NCBI GenBank assembly: GCA_022820125.1
Contig: JAJEGA010000053.1
Span: forward strand, 1 to 64,000
Direction: 5' to 3'
DNA from: Anaerolineae bacterium
GTDB lineage: Bacteria > Chloroflexota > Anaerolineae > Aggregatilineales > Phototrophicaceae
Length of the DNA: 64,000 nucleotides
Shown here piece after piece: positions 51,339 to 60,446 of this stretch. The stretch's first letter is position 1; every line of letters begins with the position of its first letter. Made by a program: the position numbers and the translations under genes. The notes beneath the pieces were generated by a model. The model saw only the letters and a list, made by a program, of their open reading frames with translations, made no database searches and was not told the DNA's origin.

Positions 51339-51914
51339 ATGGAAGTCCAAAAGCGCCTCTATACCGTGGATGATGTCTTGGAGTTGCCGGGTTGGGACGG
51401 CGCGCGAGACAGAAAATATGAGTTGATCAATGGAGAACTCATTGAAATGTCGCCGACGAATCTACTGCACCAATGGCTTGCCTTTGAGATTGCAGGCGAA
51501 TTACGGGATTATTTGAAACAGCATGATATAGGTTACGGTGGTGTTGAAGGTGGTTTTTCGCCGCCCGATGATCGCCACAATTTGTATGCGCCGGATGTCG
51601 CTTTCGTGCGTAAGGAAAGGATGCCGTCACCGCCATTTCCGCAGACGTACGCGGGTTTCATGCCCGACCTCGCGGTCGAGATCGCCTCGCCCAGCAACAC
51701 AGTCGCCGAACTTCACGAGAAGGCGGCGATTTATCTGCGCAACGGCACTCGACTGGTTTGGCTTCTGTTTCCTGAACGCAATAGCGCCGAAGTCTGCCGG
51801 CTCGACGAAGACGACAAACTCAAGATAGAATCCGTCGGCACAGATGGCAAGCTGGATGGCGAAGGCGTTCTGCCCGGCTTTGAACTGGAGTTGCGCCAGC
51901 TTTTCAAAGGCTAA
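51339..51914 (+). CDS. Uma2-family (DUF820) putative endonuclease
   Basis: 191 residues. PD-(D/E)xK-like pattern typical of Uma2: YELINGELIEMSPTNLLHQW, YAPDVAFVRKERM, PDLAVEIASPSNTVAELHEK and LVWLLFPERNSAEVC. Such proteins are abundant in Chloroflexi and cyanobacteria, probably linked to mobile DNA; the biochemical role is not settled. It sits between proB and proA. Confidence 0.9.
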   Translation: MEVQKRLYTVDDVLELPGWDGARDRKYELINGELIEMSPTNLLHQWLAFEIAGELRDYLKQHDIGYGGVEGGFSPPDDRHNLYAPDVAFVRKERMPSPPFPQTYAGFMPDLAVEIASPSNTVAELHEKAAIYLRNGTRLVWLLFPERNSAEVCRLDEDDKLKIESVGTDGKLDGEGVLPGFELELRQLFKG

Positions 51915-51920
51915 GCGCGT

Positions 51921-52940
51921 TTAGCCGCCCCGGGCTTCGGCGCTGGTCAAGGCGCGAAAACGGCTGACCACCATAGCCGCCCCCAAGTAGATTCCGTACA
52001 TCGCAAACAAGACTATATATTCGATTAGAGGGATGCGGATCACCTCATTCACCTGATAAGGCTCGCGCATGACCAAGTAGACATAGAGCGTGAGCAGCAA
52101 GAAAGAACCGTAAAATGCCTGGCGCACCCAGCGCTTCAGCCCAAGACCATGCATCTGGGTGATGAGGAATATCGCGGCGAAACCAAAGAAAAACATTGGC
52201 CAGATATCGTTCCCCTGATTCAGCGCGACTTGAAAGGCGTGTGGCAAGACCAAGATTTCCAGCAAGAACATCCAGCGCTTGTTCAGGTGGACGCGCAGGA
52301 ACATGAGCGAGCCTTGCGTCATCACCAGCACAACGTGAATGAAGCCGATCAGATGCCCCCAAGTGGGTATCATGGGATGAAACCAGAAGGTGTAGATCAC
52401 AGCGAAGCTAAAGAAAAACCCATGGTACTTGCGCAGACCGTCGGTGAAGGCTTTTCGAAAGCCAATTTTCCTTCCGAAAAATAATCCACGCCGCTGGTTC
52501 TCCATGCCCAGGACGACAATCAACATTAGGGCGACAGCGAATTGCGCCGTCCAGCTCGGCAGGTCTTGGGCGATGCCATCATAAAAGAACATCGTTTGAA
52601 GATAATGGAGGACAACAAAAACGAAATTAATGCCAATCGCCCACAAATTCACCGGGCGAAGGGCAGTGCCGTAATCGCGCTTGCTGTAACGGTTCTGGGC
52701 GTAAGCGATCGTGCCCCAGATCAGCACCTGATGCATGGCGAAACCCAGCCAGGCGGTGAGCTGCCCCCAAGCCGTTGGTTCTGCCAGCTGCCATTCGTAT
52801 ACGAAACCGTCCTCGGGCAAGGGAATGACCTCAAACTGGCTTAGCGCGCCGCCCAGCGCAATGATGGCTGCGCAAAGCAAGACGGAAAAGATGAGGCTCC
52901 AATTTACGATCTGCTCGCCTTTCAAGCGAGAAAATAGCAT
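51921..52940 (-). CDS. Hypothetical polytopic membrane protein
   Basis: 339 residues with about 9 hydrophobic segments and short loops. Histidines within or next to helices (GFAMHQVLIWG, FVVLHYLQTMFF, FWFHPMIPTWGHLIGFIHVV) are frequent, which might suggest metal or cofactor binding, but I recognise no family. It reads against proB and proA between them and overlaps neither. Codon use fits the genome. Confidence 0.7.
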   Translation of the reverse strand: MLFSRLKGEQIVNWSLIFSVLLCAAIIALGGALSQFEVIPLPEDGFVYEWQLAEPTAWGQLTAWLGFAMHQVLIWGTIAYAQNRYSKRDYGTALRPVNLWAIGINFVFVVLHYLQTMFFYDGIAQDLPSWTAQFAVALMLIVVLGMENQRRGLFFGRKIGFRKAFTDGLRKYHGFFFSFAVIYTFWFHPMIPTWGHLIGFIHVVLVMTQGSLMFLRVHLNKRWMFLLEILVLPHAFQVALNQGNDIWPMFFFGFAAIFLITQMHGLGLKRWVRQAFYGSFLLLTLYVYLVMREPYQVNEVIRIPLIEYIVLFAMYGIYLGAAMVVSRFRALTSAEARGG

Positions 52941-53186
52941 CTGCGATTACCTCTTCGCGTCTAAAATTGACCGCCTTTGATGTCCGCCGATGCGGCACTG
53001 CGACAGACGAGAAAGAGTTTAATCCTTGATCAGCCGTTCAACAAGATGGCGGCTTCTAGCCACTAACAGGCGCAAACTGCCTGATGGATCGTCCTGAATC
53101 GGCATCACGGCGCTTGCTGTTGCAATTCGCGCGCCGCTGTAGTAAATGTTAATGTGCGGCATCACGGGAAGAGGAAGGCGCCATAT

Positions 53187-54461
53187 ATGGAAGCCACTAT
53201 CGAAGCTATCGACTTGAAGCAAATGGGCAAGCGAGCTAAAGCGGCCGCGGCCCGGCTGGCTCAGCTTCGCACAGCCGACAAGAACGCGGCGCTGCTGGCG
53301 ATCGCCGAAGCGCTGGAAGCCAACAGCCTGAGCATACTGGAAGCCAATCGGCGCGACCTGGAACTGGCGGCGCGCAACGGCGTCGATCCAATCTGGATAC
53401 GCGACCGCATCGACCTGGAAGAACGAATGGCGGGCATCATTGCCGATGTAAAAAAGGTGGCTGAATTGCCCGATCCAGTGGGCGAGGCGCTGCTGGATTC
53501 GACCCTGGACAACGGCTTGCGCTTGATGAAACGCCGTACGCCGCTCGGCGTGCTGGGGACGATTTACGAATCGCGGCCGAATGTGACGGTGGATGTGTCC
53601 ACGCTGGCGTTGAAGACGAGCAACGCCGTTATTCTGCGCGGCGGCTCCGATGTGCTGCACAGCAATATGGCGCTGACGCGCGTGATGCGGAAGGCGCTGG
53701 CGGCGCATGAGATTCCGACTGATGCGATTCAATACATCAGCAGCGCTGACCGCCGCTATGTCACTGATATGCTGCGGCTGCATGAATACATTGACATGAT
53801 CATCCCGCGCGGCGGCAACGGCTTGCATACCTTCTGCCGCGAAAACAGCAGCATACCGGTGATCACGGGCGGCATTGGCGTCTGCCACATTTTCGTGGAC
53901 GCGAGCGCCAAACTGGACAAAGCGCTGCCGGTCTTGGACAACGCCAAGACGCAGCGGCCCGCCGTCTGCAATTCGATGGAGACCCTGCTGGTTCATCGGT
54001 CTCTAGCCGCTGATTTGCTGCCGCAAGTGGTTGATGTTTTGGGCGCGGCCGGCGTCGAATTCCATGCCGGCGAGCGCGCCTACAAGATTGTCGGCGGGGA
54101 CGATCGCGTCGTGCCGGCGGCTGCCGACGATTTCGACACCGAATGGTACAATCTGACGCTGAACTTGAAAGTCGTCGATGATGTGGACGAAGCGATTGCC
54201 CATGTCGGCCGCCACGGCACGCAGCATTCGGACAGCATCCTGACCGAGAACGCGGCAAACGCCGAGCGCTTCCTGAACGAGGTCGATTCGGCGGCGGTAT
54301 ACTGGAACGCCAGCACGCGTTTCACCGATGGCAGCGCCATGGGTTTGGGCGCCGAAGTGGCGATCAGCACACAGAAACTCCACGCGCGCGGGCCAATGGC
54401 GCTGGAGGAATTAACCACCTACAAGTGGATCGTCAAGGGAGACTATACAACTCGGCTCTGA
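53187..54461 (+). CDS. proA: Gamma-glutamyl phosphate reductase
   Basis: 424 residues, ALDH superfamily. Signatures: KRRTPLGVLGTIYESRPNVT, SNAVILRGGSDVLHSN, IPRGGNGLHTFCRENSSIPV, ITGGIGVCHIFVDASA, and catalytic Cys in NAKTQRPAVCNSMETLLVHR. Second step of proline synthesis. ATG 53187 follows AGAGGAAGG; an upstream in-frame ATG at 53154 lies before it. It may use its own promoter (TTGCAA, 17 bp, TAAATG near 53115-53143) since it is away from proB. Confidence 0.94.
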   Translation: MEATIEAIDLKQMGKRAKAAAARLAQLRTADKNAALLAIAEALEANSLSILEANRRDLELAARNGVDPIWIRDRIDLEERMAGIIADVKKVAELPDPVGEALLDSTLDNGLRLMKRRTPLGVLGTIYESRPNVTVDVSTLALKTSNAVILRGGSDVLHSNMALTRVMRKALAAHEIPTDAIQYISSADRRYVTDMLRLHEYIDMIIPRGGNGLHTFCRENSSIPVITGGIGVCHIFVDASAKLDKALPVLDNAKTQRPAVCNSMETLLVHRSLAADLLPQVVDVLGAAGVEFHAGERAYKIVGGDDRVVPAAADDFDTEWYNLTLNLKVVDDVDEAIAHVGRHGTQHSDSILTENAANAERFLNEVDSAAVYWNASTRFTDGSAMGLGAEVAISTQKLHARGPMALEELTTYKWIVKGDYTTRL

Positions 54462-54490
54462 GCCGCTCGCCGAGAACTTCCAATATCCAC

Positions 54491-54520
54491 TTGACATTAA
54501 AGGGCGCGGCAATCAATAAT
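54491..54520 (+). promoter_or_regulatory. Putative promoter of the pheS T-box leader
   Basis: Consensus TTGACA (54491-54496), 18-bp spacer, AATAAT (54515-54520). Transcription from near 54527 gives a leader of about 285 nt before the terminator, a normal T-box length. Confidence 0.55.
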
Positions 54521-54526
54521 GACGGC

Positions 54527-54822
54527 GGATGAAAACGAATCCACAGGCGATGACGAAGACAGTCCGCATGAGCGCGGCGACGCGTCTGCCAAGCCAGGGA
54601 GTGGGCGCCTTAGACTGGAAGCGCCCGCGGCGGCAGTTGCGGAATTCCCTTCCGAGCTGAGGGGTGAACGGGCGAGCAAGCGCGCCTGAGTAGCCCGCTC
54701 CGCCCGTCCGGCGTGAATGGACGAAACAAGCGCGGCGCTGGTTATTGGCGCTGAATCAGGGTGGTACCGCGGGAACCTTTGCGCTCTCGTCCCTGTTGGG
54801 GATGAGGGCGTTTTTTATCGCG
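54527..54822 (+). promoter_or_regulatory. T-box riboswitch, Phe-specific (UUC specifier)
   Basis: The T-box sequence AGGGTGGTACCGCGG is at 54758-54772; its UGGU can pair with the ACCA end of uncharged tRNA-Phe. In Stem I, GAAGACAGT (54555-54563) opens the specifier loop; CCGCA then pairs with TGCGG, CTGCC with GGCAG, and GGGCGC (54603) with GCGCCC (54620). The loop closes as GCGGAA-TTC, so the specifier is UUC at 54645-54647, a Phe codon. A terminator follows. Uncharged tRNA-Phe would favour antitermination and expression of pheS. Confidence 0.9.
54781..54816 (+). terminator. T-box regulated terminator
   Basis: GCGCTCTCGTCCC, loop TGTT, GGGGATGAGGGCG, then TTTTTT. Its 5' arm overlaps the side of the antiterminator fold, as in other T-box leaders. 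Confidence 0.85.
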
Positions 54823-54867
54823 GGCGGATTCCAGCTGCATCGCGGCGAGCATGGAGAAGGAGGCGAG

Positions 54868-55902
54868 ATGTCTGACTCAATTGCGGAGATTCGTCAAGAC
54901 GCGCTGGCTGCGCTGCAGAATGTCAGCGAGCAGGAAGCGCTGTCCGATTGGCGCAGCCGCTATTTGGGGCGGCGAGGCGCGGTTGGCGCGCTCTTCAGCG
55001 GGATTGGCGGGCTGCCGCCGGAAGAACGGGCTAGCTTTGGGCAGCGGGTTAATGCCTTGAGGCAGGAGCTTAGCCAGGCATTCGACGAGCGCGAGTCCCT
55101 GATACAGAGCCAGCTCCTCGCGCGCGATCTGGAAGAAGGCGAGATCGATATCAGCTTGCCGGCTTATCCCCGGCGCGGCGGCGGGCTGCACCCGTCCACC
55201 CGCACCCACCGCGAGTTCCAGACGATCTGGGCTGATATGGGTTTCCAGGTCTATCAAAGCCGCGATGTCGAAGAAGACGAGTTCAACTTCACGCTGCTGA
55301 ACCTGCCGCCGCATCACCCGGCGCGCGATATGCAGGATACGTTTTACACCAAGGATCCACGAGTTTTGCTGCGCACGCATACCTCGCCCGGGCAGATCCG
55401 CGCAATGCGAGAGTTGGGCGATGGCGGCACGAAGCCGATTCGCGTCATCTTGCCCGGCATGTGCTATCGGCAGGAGCAGGTGACGGCGCGCAGCGAGATC
55501 CAGTTCACCCAGGTTGAGGGGTTGGCGATCGGGCGTAATATTCGCATGAGCGACCTCAAGGGCGCCATCGCCGAATTCGCCAAGCGCATGTACAGCCCTG
55601 ATGCGAAGGTGCGTTATCGCGCCTCTTATTTCCCCTTCACCGAGCCGAGCATGGAAGTGGATGTCGAGTGTTTCCTCTGCGGTGGCAAAGGCTGCCGCGT
55701 CTGCAAATATACCGGCTGGCTGGAGATCGCCGGCAGCGGCATGGTGCATCCCGATGTGCTGCGCAACGGCGGTTACGACCCCAGCGTATGGAGCGGCTTC
55801 GCCTTTGGCATGGGGCCCGAGCGGATTACGATGCTGAAACACGGCATCCAGGATATCCGCTATTTCTGGGGCAACGACTTGCGTTTCCTGCAGCAGTTCT
55901 AA
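54868..55902 (+). CDS. pheS: Phenylalanyl-tRNA synthetase alpha subunit
   Basis: 344 residues. N-terminal coiled coil (MSDSIAEIRQDALAALQNVS, SRYLGRRGAVGALFSGI), then class II core: HPSTRTHREFQTIWADMGF, DTFYTKDPRVLLRTHTSPGQ, ARSEIQFTQVEGLAIG and motif 3 FGMGPERITMLKHGI. ATG 54868 is preceded by AGAAGGAGGCGAG, an ideal ribosome site; the open frame upstream only translates the T-box leader. It contains the pair CFLCGGKGCRVCKYTGW, four cysteines seen in several pheS branches. Confidence 0.96.
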   Translation: MSDSIAEIRQDALAALQNVSEQEALSDWRSRYLGRRGAVGALFSGIGGLPPEERASFGQRVNALRQELSQAFDERESLIQSQLLARDLEEGEIDISLPAYPRRGGGLHPSTRTHREFQTIWADMGFQVYQSRDVEEDEFNFTLLNLPPHHPARDMQDTFYTKDPRVLLRTHTSPGQIRAMRELGDGGTKPIRVILPGMCYRQEQVTARSEIQFTQVEGLAIGRNIRMSDLKGAIAEFAKRMYSPDAKVRYRASYFPFTEPSMEVDVECFLCGGKGCRVCKYTGWLEIAGSGMVHPDVLRNGGYDPSVWSGFAFGMGPERITMLKHGIQDIRYFWGNDLRFLQQF

Positions 55903-55918
55903 GGCGAGCGAGGTTCCA

Positions 55919-57835
55919 TTGAGCGCATTGGCAAGAGGCAGGCGCGCGATCGCTGGCGGCGGCGAACGCTGGCTGGGGCACTGGATCTGGGTGATCCCGA
56001 TTCTGCTCTTTGTCACCGGCATGAGCGCGCGCCAGCTGGACCTGGTTGTGCCCGAAGTGGACGAGTTCTACTTCATGAACGACGCTGGCTTGGTCATTGA
56101 AGGTCCCTATTCGCCATTGGATGTGCTGGAGTCGGTCACGCGGAACAGCCCCAATCACGCGCCGCTCTACTTCATACTGCTCAATTTGTGGAGCCATCTC
56201 GTCGGCCACGAGATTGCGATTCTGCGCGTGCTAACCTTCTTCACCGGCGTGCTTTCGCTGGCGATGATTTACCGGCTGGCGCGAGATTTCGTTGCGCCGC
56301 CGGCTGGGCTGCTGGCGCTTATCGTCATCGTCAGCAATGCCTTCTTCAACTTCTATTACGCCAACGCGCGCATGTATCCGCTGCTTATGCTGGCTGGCGC
56401 GGTCTCGCTCTGGCTTTACCTGCGCCTTTGCCAACGCGACCGGGCGGCGAAGAAAAGCGACTACCTGGCGCTGACGGGCGCCTGCTATGCGCTGGCAAAT
56501 ACACACGTATTCAGCGCGCTGCTCTTCGTCGCGCTCGGCGCCTATCACCTGCTGCACCAGCCTAAAGACCAGCGCTGGCTGCGCATCGCCCTGGCGGTGG
56601 GGGCAGGTCTGCTGCTGTTTTCGCCCTGGCTGGGCGTCCTGCTCACCGGCGGCATCGAGCGAACCTTCGCGTTCTGGCAGGCGGAGGACGCTGACCCGGG
56701 GCAGGTGCTCGCCGCTTTGCACGCGGTTGGATTCAACGGAAGCCTGGTCCTGCTGCTGGCGACAGCGGCCGGTTTGATGCTGGGCTGGCGCCAGCGAACG
56801 ATTAATGTGACAGGCCCAATCCTGATCAGTTTGTATTTCTTGATCGCCTTCAGTCTCGTCGCGCTGCTGAGCGATGCCTTCGCCATTAGCAAAGTGCGCT
56901 TTACCCTCGGCGGCTGGCCCGCTTTCCTTCTTGTAGTCGCCGGCGGGCTCTATGGCTTGATTCGCTGGCGCCGCTGGCTGGTTGTTGCGCTGCTGCTATT
57001 TCCGCTGGCTGGCATCGAATTCCAGCGGGAGGCCGATTGGGCGGCTTTGTTTCGCGGGCGCGAGTTGCCCTTCAAGCAACCAGCCTGGCACGTCGTCAGT
57101 CGGCTTGCGGGGCAATCCGCGCTGCCGGCGCCGATCCTCACTTATGGCGTTGACCTCACCTCGCTGCATTGGCCCGCCTACATCAATTATCCGCAGAGCA
57201 AATACTATTTTGCCGATCGCGGCTTGGAGCTTGTCACGCCAGCGGATACAAGCGAATTCAGGATTTATGTCGGGCAGAACGCTATCATTGAGCCGTTCCT
57301 GCGCGTCTTCTATCAGCCGTCCACAATTACGGACGCCGATGCGGAGGCTTTGGAACCCTTCATGCGCGGGGCGAATTACGAGCTATGCGCAGCGCAGGAG
57401 TTCGGCATCGACACCGTTTACCTAACCTTTGGCTGGCCCTTGCTGAATTGCCAGAGCGCCTCAGTGATGATGGCTAGCGCAACAGAGCAAATAGGGTATG
57501 ACTTCGTCGGCGCCACAGTCAGCGCGGACGGCGGCCGAGCGCTCTTCATCGACCGCTGGGCGGCGCTAGCGGATTTCCCTGCGGAGGAATACAGCCTGTC
57601 TCATCAATTGATCAGCGCCGACTGGCGGAATGTCGCCCAACTCGATTTGCCGCTGGTGCACGAAGGCCGGCTGCGCCAATTCTCAATTGATGTTGGCGGC
57701 GCGCCCGCAGGCAAATACGAGCTGGTGGCGATTCTCTACAACAACCAGACGGGCGAACGGATTGACTGGAACGACAGCCAGAGCCAGCCGCCTTATATGC
57801 TGCGGCTGGCGCAGCTGGAGATTCCCGAACGGTAA
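55919..57835 (+). CDS. GT39-like membrane glycosyltransferase between pheS and pheT
   Basis: 638 residues. About 10 transmembrane helices in the first 370 residues, with acidic PEVDEFYFMNDAG in the first outside loop, as expected for a GT-C enzyme using a polyprenyl-phosphate sugar, then a C-terminal soluble domain of about 250 residues. It starts 17 bp after pheS, most likely at TTG 55919, and ends 43 bp before pheT, so it would be under the same Phe T-box. It is related in design to the GT39-like gene at 38502-40592. An intruder between synthetase subunits. Confidence 0.8.
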   Translation: MSALARGRRAIAGGGERWLGHWIWVIPILLFVTGMSARQLDLVVPEVDEFYFMNDAGLVIEGPYSPLDVLESVTRNSPNHAPLYFILLNLWSHLVGHEIAILRVLTFFTGVLSLAMIYRLARDFVAPPAGLLALIVIVSNAFFNFYYANARMYPLLMLAGAVSLWLYLRLCQRDRAAKKSDYLALTGACYALANTHVFSALLFVALGAYHLLHQPKDQRWLRIALAVGAGLLLFSPWLGVLLTGGIERTFAFWQAEDADPGQVLAALHAVGFNGSLVLLLATAAGLMLGWRQRTINVTGPILISLYFLIAFSLVALLSDAFAISKVRFTLGGWPAFLLVVAGGLYGLIRWRRWLVVALLLFPLAGIEFQREADWAALFRGRELPFKQPAWHVVSRLAGQSALPAPILTYGVDLTSLHWPAYINYPQSKYYFADRGLELVTPADTSEFRIYVGQNAIIEPFLRVFYQPSTITDADAEALEPFMRGANYELCAAQEFGIDTVYLTFGWPLLNCQSASVMMASATEQIGYDFVGATVSADGGRALFIDRWAALADFPAEEYSLSHQLISADWRNVAQLDLPLVHEGRLRQFSIDVGGAPAGKYELVAILYNNQTGERIDWNDSQSQPPYMLRLAQLEIPER

Positions 57836-57878
57836 ACTGAAGGCGCTGGAATAAGCGCATGGAAGGATTTGACGACCG

Positions 57879-60425
57879 ATGCTAGTCCCCGTTTCATGGC
57901 TGAAGGACTTTGTCGACATTGATGCGCCGGTGGAATTGCTGGCTGAGCGGCTGACCGTGGCCGGGTTGGAAGTGGCGCATCTCAAGTATATCGGCGTGCC
58001 TCAGGACTCAGCGCCGGGCGTCCGCATGCCGCGCTCGGATCATCTGGTCTGGGACAGGGAGAAGCTGCTGCTGGCGCGCATCGTCGAGGTAAAGGCGCAT
58101 CCCAATGCCGATCGGCTGGTGCTGGCGCTGGTCGATTATGGCGGCGAGCGACTGGAGCAATGCGTCACCGGAGCGACCAATCTCTTCCGCTACAAAGACG
58201 CTGGCCCCATTAACCCGCCGATCTGGAGCGCCTTCGCCATGGAAGGGGCGGAAGTCTGGGATGGGCGCAGCGACAAACCGAAGCGGATGACGCTCAAAGG
58301 CAAGGAGCTGCGCGGCGTCTACAACAAAAGCATGGTCTGCTCGGAGAAAGAGTTGGGCATATCGGACGAGCACGAAGGCGTGATAGTGATGGAGCACGAG
58401 GCGCGTTATGTCGCTGGCGCGCCGCTCGCGGATGTGCTGGGCGATGTCGTTCTCGATATCGAATTCACGCCCAACCTGGCGCGCTGCTTCAGCATGATTG
58501 GCGTGGCGCGGGAGGTGGCGGCCATCCTTGGCGTCGAGATGAAATACCCGTCATTTGATTTCGTCGCCGAGGGCGATCCAATCGAGGATCAGGTGAAAAT
58601 CGACATCCGCGAGCCGGAATTGAATCCGCGCTTCACGCTTGCGCTCCTGCGCGATACCCGCGTTAAGGCGTCGCCTTTCTGGCTGCAGCGCCGCCTCAAA
58701 TTAGTCGGCCAGCGCCCGCGGAACAACATCGTCGATGTGACCAATTATCTGACCTTTGAGCTGGGCCAGCCCATGCACGCCTTTGATTACGACAAGCTGG
58801 TCGAGCGGGCTGGCGGCATTCCGACGATCATCACGCGCCTGCCCCAAGCCGGCGAGCAACTGGAGACGCTGGATGATGTCCTGCGCGATTTGGGACCCGA
58901 GACGATCCTGGTGGCTGATACAGCCGGCGCTTTGAGCCTGGGCGGGGTCATCGGCGGGGGTGACAGCGAGATCAGCGCGGCGACGCGAAACGTGCTGCTG
59001 GAAGCGGCCGCCTGGAACAATATCAGCATCCGCAAGACGATTCGGGAACAGCGCGTTCACACCGAAGCATCGACCCGCTTCAGCCGCGGCGTACACCCGT
59101 CGCAGTCGATTCTGGGCTGCCAGCGCGGCATCGAGCTGATGCGGCAGTTGGGCGGCGGGGCAGTTGCGCAAAGCCTGCTGGACGCGTATCCAGCGCCGCC
59201 GCAATCGCCGACCGTTGAGCTGAGCGTTGAGCGCATCAACAGGCTGCTGGGCATGGAAGTCACCATTCAGCAGGCGGCTCAGGTTTTGCGGCGGCTCGAA
59301 TTTGAAGTGGCGATCGCGGGTGACATCATTCGGGCGACGGCGCCCGATCACCGGCTGGATATCAGCGCTGATCCAGTCGCGGGCCAGCATGACCTGCTGG
59401 AAGAGATCGCCCGCATCATCGGTTACGATCAGATTCCGGATACAATCATGGCTGATGAAATGCCGCCGCAGCGAGAGAACGCGGCGGTGCTGATTGAAGA
59501 GCGCATCCGGGATATTCTGGTGGCGCAAGGCTTGTATGAAGTAATCAATTATCGCTTCACCAGCCCGCAGAGCGAGGCGCTGCTGACGCCGGCGGGCATG
59601 GAGTCGTCGCTGCCGGCGGCGGATTATGTGGAGATTGCCAATCCAGCCGCCAGCGAGCGCAATGCCCTGCGCCATACGCTGATGATCAACATGCTGGAAA
59701 ACGCAGCCAATAATGCGCGCTACCAGCAGACGCAGCAGGTCTTCGAGATCGGCAAAGTGTATTTGGGCGGCGATGAATTGCTGCCGGAAGAACCACTGCG
59801 TCTGGGCATTTTCTTGACCGGAGCGCGAAACGGCGCCTGGTGGGGCGGCGGCTCGGCCGAGGAGATGGACTTCTTCGATATGAAAGGCGTGGTGGAGCGC
59901 TTGCTGCAGGCTTTGCATATCGGCAACTTCGCCTTAGAGCGCGGTACGCACAGCAGTTACCATCCCGGCCGATCGGCTGATCTGCTGGTCTCAGGCGAGC
60001 GTATCGGCAGCTTCGGCGAGATCCACCCGCAAGTGGCTGCGCGCTTCAAGCTGGCGGAGGCGAAGGCGCTCTACGGCGAATTCGCAGTCGAGCCCTTGAT
60101 CCGGCGGCATCAGCGCTTGCACGCGATTGAGGCGCTGCCAACGACGCCGGCTGTCCTTGAGGATATCGCGCTGGTCGTGAATGCCGATACGCCGGCGAGC
60201 GAGGTGGAAGCGGTGATCCGGCAGGCGGGCGGGCGGCTGCTGAAAGAGGCGCAGCTCTTTGACGTCTACGCTGGCGATCAGATCCCGCCGGGGAAAAAGA
60301 GCCTGGCTTATGCGCTGACCTATCAGGATGAGAGCAGGACGCTGACGGACAAAAACGCCGCCAAGATTCGCAAGAAGATCATCGGCGCGGCGCGGCATCG
60401 GCTGAAGGCGGAGCTGCGTTCCTGA
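57879..60425 (+). CDS. pheT: Phenylalanyl-tRNA synthetase beta subunit
   Basis: 848 residues, full length. MLVPVSWLKDFVDIDAPVEL, EMAP-type tRNA-binding domain (LLARIVEVKAHPNADRLVLA), B3/B4 editing region (PRNNIVDVTNYLTFELGQPM), B5 domain (VELSVERINRLLGMEVTIQQ) and C-terminal anticodon-binding FDX-ACB domain (PTTPAVLEDIALVVNADTPA, YALTYQDESRTLTDK). It pairs with PheS as a heterotetramer. A short insertion with charged residues near 60-75 (QDSAPGVRMPRSDHLVWDRE) is unusual. Confidence 0.95.
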   Translation: MLVPVSWLKDFVDIDAPVELLAERLTVAGLEVAHLKYIGVPQDSAPGVRMPRSDHLVWDREKLLLARIVEVKAHPNADRLVLALVDYGGERLEQCVTGATNLFRYKDAGPINPPIWSAFAMEGAEVWDGRSDKPKRMTLKGKELRGVYNKSMVCSEKELGISDEHEGVIVMEHEARYVAGAPLADVLGDVVLDIEFTPNLARCFSMIGVAREVAAILGVEMKYPSFDFVAEGDPIEDQVKIDIREPELNPRFTLALLRDTRVKASPFWLQRRLKLVGQRPRNNIVDVTNYLTFELGQPMHAFDYDKLVERAGGIPTIITRLPQAGEQLETLDDVLRDLGPETILVADTAGALSLGGVIGGGDSEISAATRNVLLEAAAWNNISIRKTIREQRVHTEASTRFSRGVHPSQSILGCQRGIELMRQLGGGAVAQSLLDAYPAPPQSPTVELSVERINRLLGMEVTIQQAAQVLRRLEFEVAIAGDIIRATAPDHRLDISADPVAGQHDLLEEIARIIGYDQIPDTIMADEMPPQRENAAVLIEERIRDILVAQGLYEVINYRFTSPQSEALLTPAGMESSLPAADYVEIANPAASERNALRHTLMINMLENAANNARYQQTQQVFEIGKVYLGGDELLPEEPLRLGIFLTGARNGAWWGGGSAEEMDFFDMKGVVERLLQALHIGNFALERGTHSSYHPGRSADLLVSGERIGSFGEIHPQVAARFKLAEAKALYGEFAVEPLIRRHQRLHAIEALPTTPAVLEDIALVVNADTPASEVEAVIRQAGGRLLKEAQLFDVYAGDQIPPGKKSLAYALTYQDESRTLTDKNAAKIRKKIIGAARHRLKAELRS

Positions 60426-60446
60426 TTGCGAAGGGAACGAGCGGCT

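Noticed and set aside
53019-53996. Reverse-strand frame of 325 codons opposite proA
   Set aside because: Antisense to proA, whose catalytic Cys region is clear; Gln/Arg-rich composition typical of shadows.
54877-56022. Reverse-strand frame of 381 codons opposite pheS
   Set aside because: Antisense shadow; it crosses the pheS stop and has no motif.
58701-59918. Reverse-strand frame of 405 codons opposite pheT
   Set aside because: Antisense shadow of a gene with complete PheT domain order.
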